Shown here: one piece after another, positions 18,844-25,383 of the stretch
How positions within the stretch are numbered: position 1 is the stretch's first letter
Layout of the letters: each line of letters opens with the position of its first letter
The notes under the pieces: model-generated
What the model saw: the letters and a program-made list of their open reading frames with translations, nothing else
What the model was told of the DNA's origin: nothing
Databases searched by the model: none
Position numbers and translations under genes: made by a program
Source: Bradyrhizobium sp. CB3481
GTDB taxonomy: Bacteria > Pseudomonadota > Alphaproteobacteria > Rhizobiales > Xanthobacteraceae
DNA: 64,000 nt
Assembly: GCF_029714305.1 (NCBI RefSeq)
Contig: NZ_CP121647.1
Span: 4,608,501-4,672,500, forward strand
Direction of reading: 5' to 3'

Positions 18844-19467
18844 TCAGCTCTCGCGCCGGAAGATGCTGAACTGAAACGCCTGCCGCGCACCCCATGGCGT
18901 CGCATGCTCGTGCCGCTGCGTGTGGATGAGCTTGAACGCGGCGCCAAGCGTCCGCGCCAGGCCCGCGCTGTCGTAGCGCGCGACCGGCAGGCCGCTGCAT
19001 TTTTCGGGACCGTCGGGTGCGAAAGTGGCGATGATGGCGTGTCCGCCGATCTTCAGCCCGCGCTCGAGACGGGCGATGTAGGCCGCGCGGTCGCTGGCGT
19101 CGGTGAGAAAGTGGAATGCGGCACGGTCGTGCCAGATCTCGTAGGCCCTCGCCGGCTGCCAACTCGTGACGTCAGCGACGATCCAGTTGACCCGCTCGGC
19201 GCGGATACCAAGGCGAACCTTGTCGGCAGCAAGCGCGGCGGCCGACAGATCAAGCACCGTGATATCTTCAAACCCGCGTTCGAGAAGATTATCGACCAAT
19301 CGCGAGGCGCCGCCGCCGATATCGATGATGGCTGATGACAATGTCGGCTCCGCCTGCATGATCAGGTCGAGCGAAGGCGTCGGGCTTTGCTGAAACCAGC
19401 TCACCTCGTCCTCGCGTTTCGTCGTGTAGACATTCTCCCAATGGGCTTGGCGACTGATGTCCCCCAT
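18844..19467 (-). CDS. Class I SAM-dependent methyltransferase
   Basis: A 207-residue methyltransferase with IIDIGGGASRLVDNLLERG as the SAM-binding segment and a TehB/thiopurine-methyltransferase-like layout (WENVYTTKREDEVSWFQ at the N terminus, WHDRAAFHFL after the core). Family members methylate small thiols, metalloids or unknown acceptors. Upstream ATGs exist, but the ribosome site AAGGAG lies six bases before 19467. It converges on the Csp gene with a 17-base gap and may belong functionally to the metal-stress region. Substrate unknown. Confidence 0.82.
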   Translation of the reverse strand: MGDISRQAHWENVYTTKREDEVSWFQQSPTPSLDLIMQAEPTLSSAIIDIGGGASRLVDNLLERGFEDITVLDLSAAALAADKVRLGIRAERVNWIVADVTSWQPARAYEIWHDRAAFHFLTDASDRAAYIARLERGLKIGGHAIIATFAPDGPEKCSGLPVARYDSAGLARTLGAAFKLIHTQRHEHATPWGARQAFQFSIFRRES

Positions 19468-19552
19468 AGGCTCCTTCTCCCGGCGATCGAAGACATCGGA
19501 CATACGCTCACAGCCCATTCACGCCAACGCAGGCGGCTGCATTTTTGCTTGC

Positions 19553-19600
19553 CAATCCATAACCATCCAGCTATACGTCAATCCATAACCCACAGGTTAT
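19553..19600. promoter_or_regulatory. Direct and inverted repeats before the ArsR gene
   Basis: CAATCCATAACC occurs at 19553-19564 and 19579-19590, spaced 26 bases start to start. The second copy runs into an inverted repeat, ATAACC-CACA-GGTTAT (19585-19600), ending nine bases before the ArsR ATG. This is a likely autoregulatory operator for the ArsR-family repressor. Confidence 0.5.
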
Positions 19601-19609
19601 CGATTGCCG

Positions 19610-19933
19610 ATGTCGAACGCTCATGATGTGCTTTTCAAAACCCTCGCCGACCCCACGCGGCGGGCGATCTTCGAGCGCCTGTGCCGTGAGGGTGAGCAGA
19701 CCGTCGGGGCGCTAACTGCCCGCGCCGGCATTTCGCAACCGGCGGTCTCGAAGCATCTCGGCGTCCTCAAACAGGCCGGGCTGGTGCACGACCGTCACAA
19801 AGGCCGGCAGACGCATTACAGCGCGCAAGCCGGCGCCCTCGCCCCGCTGATCGACTGGGCAAGCCAGATGCACGGCTTCTGGGAGAAGCGTTTCGACAGT
19901 ATCGAAGATCTCCTCAAACGGATGGACCAATGA
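19610..19933 (+). CDS. ArsR-family winged-helix repressor
   Basis: A 107-residue ArsR/SmtB-fold regulator. LADPTRRAIFERL begins the domain and TARAGISQPAVSKHLGVLKQAGLV is the recognition helix-turn-helix and wing approach. Cysteine metal-binding motifs are lacking, so this is the non-metal branch usually paired with AHSA1/SRPBCC genes. A TTG at 19604 is an alternative start. Its stop overlaps the next start (ATGA), indicating translational coupling with the SRPBCC protein. The palindrome just upstream is its probable operator. Confidence 0.9.
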   Translation: MSNAHDVLFKTLADPTRRAIFERLCREGEQTVGALTARAGISQPAVSKHLGVLKQAGLVHDRHKGRQTHYSAQAGALAPLIDWASQMHGFWEKRFDSIEDLLKRMDQ

Positions 19934-20361
19934 CCAATACCGCGACCGAAACACGAACCGTCGTCGTCGAACGCGAGATGCCGCATCCGCCGGAGAAGCT
20001 CTGGCGCGCGCTGACGCAGCCGCATCTGATGGAGGAATGGCTGATGAAGAACGACTTCAAGCCCACGGTTGGCCACCGCTTCAACCTGCGCGGCGAATGG
20101 GGTGGCGTGCTGGACTGCGAGGTTCTCGCCATCGAGCCGAACAAGGCGCTATCCTATTCCTGGAATTTCAACCATCACGATCCGGCCTTCGCGCTGCAGA
20201 GCGTGGTGACGTTCACGCTGACGGCGACGCGCACGGGCACCCTGCTGCGCATGGAGCAGACCGGCTTCCGGCCGGATCAGAAGCAGGCCTATGGCGGCGC
20301 GCATGCTGGCTGGAAGCAGTTCTTCGAAAAGCTGGAAGAACTCGTGGCGCGGGCGGACTGA
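19930..20361 (+). CDS. SRPBCC / AHSA1-domain protein
   Basis: A 143-residue START-like domain: REMPHPPEKLWRALTQPHLMEEWL opens the helix-grip fold, and the conserved end GWKQFFEKLEELV closes it. The fold makes a deep hydrophobic pocket. In bacterial ArsR-AHSA1 pairs the ligand is usually unknown. It overlaps the ArsR gene by four bases, so the two are co-expressed. Confidence 0.9.
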   Translation: MTNTATETRTVVVEREMPHPPEKLWRALTQPHLMEEWLMKNDFKPTVGHRFNLRGEWGGVLDCEVLAIEPNKALSYSWNFNHHDPAFALQSVVTFTLTATRTGTLLRMEQTGFRPDQKQAYGGAHAGWKQFFEKLEELVARAD

Positions 20362-20403
20362 ACCGCTGCGCCATGCTGCGGCTCACCTTCGAGGGAGGCA
20401 CTG

Positions 20404-20625
20404 TTGAACTGGAACAATTGTATCAGGCAAATCCACCGCTGGCTGTCGATCGCCTTTACGGCGACCGTCATCGCCAACTTCGTCGCCATGGGATTGGGGG
20501 AACCTCCGGCCTTGGTCGTTTACTCGCCACTGCTCCCGCTGTTTTTGCTCCTGTTCACGGGTCTGTACATGTTCGTGCTGCCGTATGCCACCAAGTTACG
20601 TGGCGGGCGAGGCGCGGCCGGATAG
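20404..20625 (+). CDS. Small two-TM membrane protein
   Basis: A 73-residue protein with a TTG start preceded by GAGGGAGG. Two hydrophobic segments are seen at about 14-33 and 40-60, and the basic tail (TKLRGGRGAAG) suggests the C terminus is cytoplasmic. It follows the AHSA1 gene by 42 bases and precedes a DUF1801 gene by 12, so it is part of the same run. Function not recognised. Confidence 0.65.
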   Translation: MNWNNCIRQIHRWLSIAFTATVIANFVAMGLGEPPALVVYSPLLPLFLLLFTGLYMFVLPYATKLRGGRGAAG

Positions 20626-20637
20626 GAGCGAATCGCA

Positions 20638-21099
20638 ATGGCCAAGAAGACGTCGGCGAAAGTCGCAAAGAAAGCCGCCGCGAAGCGGGGCGCTGCGAAG
20701 CCGACGCTCCTCTCAGGCGGCAATCCCCAGATCGCCAAGGGGGACGGCGACGCACCCGTGCAGGCCTACATCGCCGCGATGCCGGGCTGGAAGCGCGACA
20801 TCGGCCAGCAACTCGATGCCCTCGTCGTGCATACCGTCCCCGGCGTGCGCAAGGCGGTGAAATGGAATTCGCCGTTCTATGGCGCGCCGGATCAGGACGG
20901 CTGGTTCCTCAGCTATCATTGCTTTGCGAAGTACGTCAAAGTGACGTTCTTCCGCGGCACGTCGCTGCGTCCTATTCCTTCGGGCGAATCCAAACAGAAG
21001 GGAGTGCGCTATCTCGACATCCATGAGGGCGCTCTCAACGAGGCTCAGTTCGTCAACTGGGTGCAGCAAGCCAGCCGATTGCCTGGCGAACGATTGTAA
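20638..21099 (+). CDS. DUF1801 domain protein (first copy)
   Basis: A 153-residue protein with a lysine/alanine-rich start (~25 residues) and then a DUF1801/YdhG-like fold, recognisable by VPGVRKAVKWNSPFYG and GVRYLDIHEG. The family is widespread and uncharacterised, often beside ArsR-AHSA1 pairs as here. A ribosome site AGGAGCG precedes the ATG. A second family member follows 17 bases later. Cytoplasmic; no catalytic residues are known. Confidence 0.82.
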   Translation: MAKKTSAKVAKKAAAKRGAAKPTLLSGGNPQIAKGDGDAPVQAYIAAMPGWKRDIGQQLDALVVHTVPGVRKAVKWNSPFYGAPDQDGWFLSYHCFAKYVKVTFFRGTSLRPIPSGESKQKGVRYLDIHEGALNEAQFVNWVQQASRLPGERL

Positions 21100-21116
21100 A
21101 TGGAACGACTTTAGCC

Positions 21117-21554
21117 ATGAAGAAAGCCGGCATGAAGAAGAGCAGCCCCAAGGAAGCCAAGGGCGCAGGCTCTCCCTCCGAACATATCGATGCGAGGATC
21201 GAGGAATTGGCCGACTGGCGCGGCGAGACGCTCGCGCGCATCCGGGGCATCATCAAGCAGGCCGATCCTAAGGTGGTCGAGGAGTGGAAGTGGCGCGGCG
21301 TTCCGGTGTGGGAGCACGACGGCATCATCTGCACCGGCGAGACCTACAAGGCCGTCGTGAAGATGACGTTCGCCAAGGGCGCCTCGCTGGCGGACCCGTC
21401 AGGGCTGTTCAACTCCAGCCTGGAGGGCAATACCCGCCGCGCGATCGATATCCACGAGGGCGACAAGATCAATGAAAAGGCGCTGAAGGCGCTCATTCGC
21501 GAGGCGGTGGCGCTGAATACATCGAAGCGGACCGCCGGCGCGCGCAAGAAGTGA
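21117..21554 (+). CDS. DUF1801 domain protein (second copy)
   Basis: A 145-residue relative of the preceding gene. After a basic N-terminal tail it reads VVEEWKWRGVPVWEHDGIIC and AIDIHEGDKINEKALKALI, matching the same fold. Sequence between the two copies has drifted widely, so they are paralogs rather than a recent duplication. It is the last gene in the ArsR-led run. Function unknown. Confidence 0.82.
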   Translation: MKKAGMKKSSPKEAKGAGSPSEHIDARIEELADWRGETLARIRGIIKQADPKVVEEWKWRGVPVWEHDGIICTGETYKAVVKMTFAKGASLADPSGLFNSSLEGNTRRAIDIHEGDKINEKALKALIREAVALNTSKRTAGARKK

Positions 21555-21584
21555 TCGCGCAAGCGCGATCAGGACGCCGCCCTC

Positions 21585-21800
21585 CTACCTCGAAAGAAGC
21601 TGCAATTCCAGCAATGCGAGCCGCTGCAGGATCAGCGGATCCCGCTCTCCGCTATGGGCGCCGCGCAGGATCGCCTCGGCGATGAATTGGACATGATGGG
21701 CGCTGACGGGCTCGGGCAGCGAGGCGATGGTCGCCTCAAGCGCCTGCTCCATCACCGAGATCACCTCGGGCGGAAACGACGCGTTGGCAAAATCCTTCAT
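21585..21800 (-). CDS. Small hypothetical protein
   Basis: A 71-residue, probably all-helical cytoplasmic protein: FPPEVISVMEQALEATIASL, then VQFIAEAILRGAHSGERDP and a leucine-rich end. The spacing of hydrophobics and the ERDP turn look coding rather than random. It lies downstream of the Crp/Fnr gene on the same strand, across a 200-base gap. I recall no named family. Confidence 0.65.
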   Translation of the reverse strand: MKDFANASFPPEVISVMEQALEATIASLPEPVSAHHVQFIAEAILRGAHSGERDPLILQRLALLELQLLSR

Positions 21801-21876
21801 GACGATGGCGGTGAAAAGGAAGCGGTTGCCAATGCGCCGCGTTGGGCGACGACATCGGCAGCCGCTCGAGTTTTAC

Positions 21877-21893
21877 GTGTCTATCCCTGACAC
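21877..21893. promoter_or_regulatory. Short inverted repeat upstream of the 71-residue gene
   Basis: GTGTC-TATCCCT-GACAC lies 77 bases before the start at 21800. It could be an operator, but five-base arms also arise by chance in this GC range. Confidence 0.2.
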
Positions 21894-22000
21894 ATATTGC
21901 ACAATTTTCCCGAACTCGAATTGTTCCTGCCGCATGAACAAAATCGCCATTCGCGGCACGCGTTGCGGCGCTGCCTGAACATTGCGCATGACCGGGAGCC

Positions 22001-22735
22001 TCACACGGACGGCTCCTGGTGAAGGTAGCGGTCGTCAAACTGCGCAAGCTCCGTCAACTTGGTTTCGTCGAGCACGCGGGCGCGCCCCCTGCTGACATCG
22101 ACGATGCCGTCCTGACGCAGTTGCTTGATGATGCGGTTTGCATGCACGGGGGTGATCCCCAGCGCCTCGCCGATCTGCTCCTGGGTGAGCGGAAATTCGA
22201 AATCGGCGGCCTCAGGGCTCGCCGAGACGATGGAAAGACGCTGACGAAGCTCGAGGAGGACGTGGACCAGCCGGGCGGGCGCCGGCCGCTGCCCGACATT
22301 GACGATCCATTCCCGGAATATCGCGGCATCGATCAAGGTGTCGCGCCACAGCGCCTCCGTCACGCTCGGCTGCGCATATGTCAGGGCACGCAACGATGCA
22401 TGGCTGATGAAACCGAGCGTCGACGGCGCCAACGTGATGAGATCATGATCCATCTGGTGCAGGTGCAGGCTCTGCAGATCCGGCACTTCACCGGGAATAT
22501 GAATTGAGAGGATCTGCCGCCCGCCCCGCACGGTCGTCTTTGAGCGGATGCAAAAGCCTTCGATGATCAGGCAGCATTCCTTCGGACGCTCGCCCTCCGA
22601 TACGATCGCTCTTCCGCCTTCCCAGTGACGAACTGCGACCGGGAGCGAACGGATAGCGTCAACGTCCCCTGGTTCGAGTTTCGAGACGGTATTGAGCCGC
22701 CGCAATAAGCTCGCCAACACCGTTTCCCGATCCAC
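22001..22735 (-). CDS. Crp/Fnr-family transcriptional regulator
   Basis: A 244-residue regulator with an N-terminal cyclic-nucleotide-binding-type beta barrel (AIVSEGERPKECCLIIEGFC) and a C-terminal winged helix whose recognition segment is LTQEQIGEALGITPVHANRIIKQL. It lacks the N-terminal cysteine set of FNR, so oxygen sensing through an iron-sulfur cluster is unlikely. The start is a GTG preceded by AAGGAGG. It is divergent from a small helical protein gene. This subclass is numerous in Bradyrhizobium, and its targets cannot be inferred. Confidence 0.9.
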   Translation of the reverse strand: MDRETVLASLLRRLNTVSKLEPGDVDAIRSLPVAVRHWEGGRAIVSEGERPKECCLIIEGFCIRSKTTVRGGRQILSIHIPGEVPDLQSLHLHQMDHDLITLAPSTLGFISHASLRALTYAQPSVTEALWRDTLIDAAIFREWIVNVGQRPAPARLVHVLLELRQRLSIVSASPEAADFEFPLTQEQIGEALGITPVHANRIIKQLRQDGIVDVSRGRARVLDETKLTELAQFDDRYLHQEPSV

Positions 22736-22869
22736 GGGCCTGCCTCCTTACGAAATGACGTGCTGCCTTCGAGCAGAAAACGAACACGGTCCGACAGCGG
22801 TTCCAACAAAGGTTAAGGATGCTGTCGCCAGAACATGAAAGGCTCGCGGTTGGAAAGGAACACCGAGCC

Positions 22870-23073
22870 ATGAAAAAGAAGCGAAACCGAAGCCGCCCCG
22901 CACTTCCCCTTCAAGAGCGTCTCAAGCAACTTGCATTTCGCGCCCGCGAGAAGGCGGAGGCGTTGCCGCCAGGACGCGAACGCGACCGCCTGATGACGGC
23001 GGCGGTCTCGACCGAGTCCGCAGCCGCTATCGAGCGCTGGTTGACGTCGCGTGAGCTGGAAAGCCCGAAATAG
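22870..23073 (+). CDS. Small helical protein of the LPPG/WL/PK type (copy A)
   Basis: A 67-residue, very basic N-terminus protein followed by one long predicted helix. The pattern EALPPGRERDRLM ... IERWLTSRELESPK matches the gene at 48666-48863, so the window holds two paralogs. Such proteins are common in Bradyrhizobium genomes as uncharacterised small ORFs. The ATG at 22870 is internal to a longer frame and fits the family length. Possible role in stress or regulation; nothing proves it. Confidence 0.7.
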   Translation: MKKKRNRSRPALPLQERLKQLAFRAREKAEALPPGRERDRLMTAAVSTESAAAIERWLTSRELESPK

Positions 23074-23085
23074 TGCTTTGTCTTC

Positions 23086-23316
23086 TCACATGCGTCTATC
23101 GGCGTGGACGTGGATGACGTAGAGCGGATTGGCGAATTCATCCGTGACTTCCATCCGCCAGTCCCTGCCCGGCCGCAATCTTCCGTCGAGATCCTGGATG
23201 ATCTGCCCCGCCGTCACGGTGGCCTCGCGCCAAGCCGCCTGTACGTCGGGCAACTCCTCCCCTTCCTCATCTAGCTCGGCCCTCTCGTGATACACGTTGA
23301 AAAAGTAGCGTGGCAT
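23086..23316 (-). CDS. DUF6894-like small protein
   Basis: A 76-residue acidic protein starting MPRYFFNVYHERAELDEEGE and ending DEFANPLYVIHVHADR. This beta-alpha pattern, with a leading MPRYFF and an aspartate/glutamate turn, is typical of a small rhizobial family (DUF6894-like). The open frame continues upstream to 23487, including a basic stretch from the ATG at 23415, which could be a separate small protein or an N-terminal extension. Function unknown. Confidence 0.65.
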   Translation of the reverse strand: MPRYFFNVYHERAELDEEGEELPDVQAAWREATVTAGQIIQDLDGRLRPGRDWRMEVTDEFANPLYVIHVHADRRM

Positions 23317-23571
23317 GGAGGCATTCCTTAACGTCGCGCAGCCTTCTTCCCGGCCCGGGTTTCCCTGGACTTCCTTCGCGCCGGTCTTCGTTCGCCGGGG
23401 CCTGTTCGCGGCCATGCGCATTCCTCCTGTGTCGGATACAGGACATTGTAGGAAGTCTTCAACACACCCGAATGTTCCTGCGCGCAATGCGGCTCACCGT
23501 GCGCAACGCGCCGGTAGGAACAAATCGAAAGCAGCCAGCTTGATCCGCCGTTCTGGAGTCGGGAGTTGGTA

Positions 23572-23934
23572 ATGCGTATGGCTGGCTCGGTTCCGTCGAT
23601 CGTGCCTCACGATGGCGAGCACGATGTCTATGTCGTCGAACACCACTCTTTTGAATCCGGACGGATCTGGGGAGAAGTGAATTCGGAGACACCCGGGCTG
23701 GAGCCGGTCGTCACCGATCTGCTCACCGGTCAGTACACCGACCCGATCCGAGTCGTTGCCTTCAATGTCGCCGAAGGATGGTGTCGCGATGTCTCTGCCG
23801 ACGTCGCCCGCGAACTGCGGCAACGCTGCGATCTCCAGCTCCGCGATATCCCGTTTTTCCTGCAGGACTTCGTCGACCGCTACGAGGGCCGCTACCACGA
23901 CGTCCAGTTGCCGCTGCCGATGCGGCTGTACTAG
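23572..23934 (+). CDS. Hypothetical protein, 120 residues
   Basis: It starts at an ATG six bases after GGGAG. The sequence (HDVYVVEHHSFESGRIWGE ... RELRQRCDLQLRDIPFFLQDF) has strong coding character and no signal or TM segment. It ends DVQLPLPMRLY. No named family is recognised; similar proteins sit among other small genes in rhizobia. Confidence 0.65.
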   Translation: MRMAGSVPSIVPHDGEHDVYVVEHHSFESGRIWGEVNSETPGLEPVVTDLLTGQYTDPIRVVAFNVAEGWCRDVSADVARELRQRCDLQLRDIPFFLQDFVDRYEGRYHDVQLPLPMRLY

Positions 23935-24032
23935 GTGCGGGCTCGTCCATTGGCAGGCATGATAGTCGACATGGAGATGGCGCTGAGGCTGAGCTAACGT
24001 GGACTCCGACGGGACAAGAAATCGGGGTTGCA

Positions 24033-24539
24033 ATGGCAAGACTCATCGCACTGGCCGGCTTGCCGGGAGTCGGCAAGTCAAGCATAGCGCGGAATCTGGC
24101 GCAGCGTTCAGGTACCATCTGGCTACGCATCGACTCGATGGATCAGGCCATCTGGGCATCGGGTACCGCACCGAGCGACCTCTTTGATTGGAGCTATCGA
24201 GCTGCCCAGGCAATCGCTGCCGACAACTTATCTCTCGGCCTAGGCATCGTCGCGGACTGTGTAAACGATTGTCAGGATGCACGGGACGGGTGGGAAGCGG
24301 CGGCGCGACGCGCTGGAGCCGAAATTGTTTGGCTCGAAATCGTGTGTAGCGATGTTGTCGAACACCGTCGCAGAATTGAGACAAGATCAAGCGAAGTCGT
24401 GGGACTAGCCCTACCCGGTTGGGATGCAGTTGCAGCTCGTGCCTTCGACGAATGGAATCGAGATCACTTCATGATCGATACAGCGCATCGCAGCTTGGAC
24501 GAGTGCGTTGCCCACGCGCTCGATCTGCTGAGCAGATGA
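24033..24539 (+). CDS. P-loop (AAA/kinase-like) small NTPase
   Basis: A 168-residue protein with Walker A GLPGVGKSS at residues 8-16 and a layout of small-molecule kinases such as shikimate/gluconate or chloramphenicol phosphotransferase-like proteins (IADCVNDCQDARDGWEAAAR, then VCSDVVEHRRRIETR as a possible LID region). It would phosphorylate a small molecule or nucleotide in the cytoplasm. The ATG at 24033 is the correct N terminus because the P-loop starts seven residues later; longer frames are spurious. No partner genes are adjacent. Confidence 0.78.
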   Translation: MARLIALAGLPGVGKSSIARNLAQRSGTIWLRIDSMDQAIWASGTAPSDLFDWSYRAAQAIAADNLSLGLGIVADCVNDCQDARDGWEAAARRAGAEIVWLEIVCSDVVEHRRRIETRSSEVVGLALPGWDAVAARAFDEWNRDHFMIDTAHRSLDECVAHALDLLSR

Positions 24540-24729
24540 TAGCCGCTCTTGGTCCTCAACGACATGTTGTTCCGTTGCACGACCATGCCTTGCTTCAGAC
24601 GCAAGTCTTGCACAACCATATCCGTTCCGAGCGCGACGCTGGAAGTCGATTCCAGAGGTCGTCCGCGCCGCCCTCAGCGAGGGACGATGGCCGCAAAATC
24701 ACAGGGACGGCGAAACAGGAGGCCGCACG

Positions 24730-25383
24730 ATGACCATCACCATTACCGCGTTCGAACGCTCACCCGATGGAGGCAAGGGGCTGGCGCGCGACACGCGCGT
24801 TCGCTGGGCGCTAGAAGAGGTCGGGCAGGCTTACGAGGTTCGTCTCGTTTCGTTCGATGCGATGAAGGCGCCGGCGCATCTGGCGCTTCATCCCTTCGGC
24901 CAGATTCCAACCTATGAGGAAGGCGATCTCGCGCTGTTCGAGACGGGAGCGATCGTATTCCATATCGCCGAACGCTATCCCGGCCTGCTGCCGCAAGATG
25001 CCAATGCCCGGGCGCGCGCGATCACATGGATGTTCGCCGCGGTCAACACGGTGGAACCGCCGATCCTCGAATTTGCCAACGCGAAGCTGCTGGAGGGCGA
25101 CAAGCCCTGGGCAAAGGAGCGTATGCCGCTGGTCGCGGATCGCGTCCGCGACCGGTTGAAGCAACTTTCCGCTCGGCTCGGAGAGGCCGATTGGCTCGAT
25201 GGCGCGTTCACTGCGGGCGACCTGATGATGGTGTCGGTGCTGCTCAGGCTGAGATCGTCGGGCATCCTGGACGAATTTCCAAACCTCGCCGCCTATGTCG
25301 CCCGCGGTGAAGCGCGGCCCGCCTACATGCGGGCGTTCGATGCTCAATTGGCTGTCAACACTGGCAAGCCGCCGATCAGCTAG
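24730..25383 (+). CDS. Glutathione S-transferase family protein
   Basis: A 217-residue two-domain protein. The N-terminal thioredoxin-like domain includes the cis-Pro segment PFGQIPTYEEGDLALFETGAI (given as separate motifs FGQIPTY and LFETGAI), and the C-terminal helical domain includes WLDGAFTAGDLMM. It conjugates or reduces with glutathione in the cytoplasm. AGGAGG precedes the ATG. Its stop shares the tetranucleotide CTAG with the stop of the opposing molybdenum hydroxylase gene. Confidence 0.88.
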   Translation: MTITITAFERSPDGGKGLARDTRVRWALEEVGQAYEVRLVSFDAMKAPAHLALHPFGQIPTYEEGDLALFETGAIVFHIAERYPGLLPQDANARARAITWMFAAVNTVEPPILEFANAKLLEGDKPWAKERMPLVADRVRDRLKQLSARLGEADWLDGAFTAGDLMMVSVLLRLRSSGILDEFPNLAAYVARGEARPAYMRAFDAQLAVNTGKPPIS

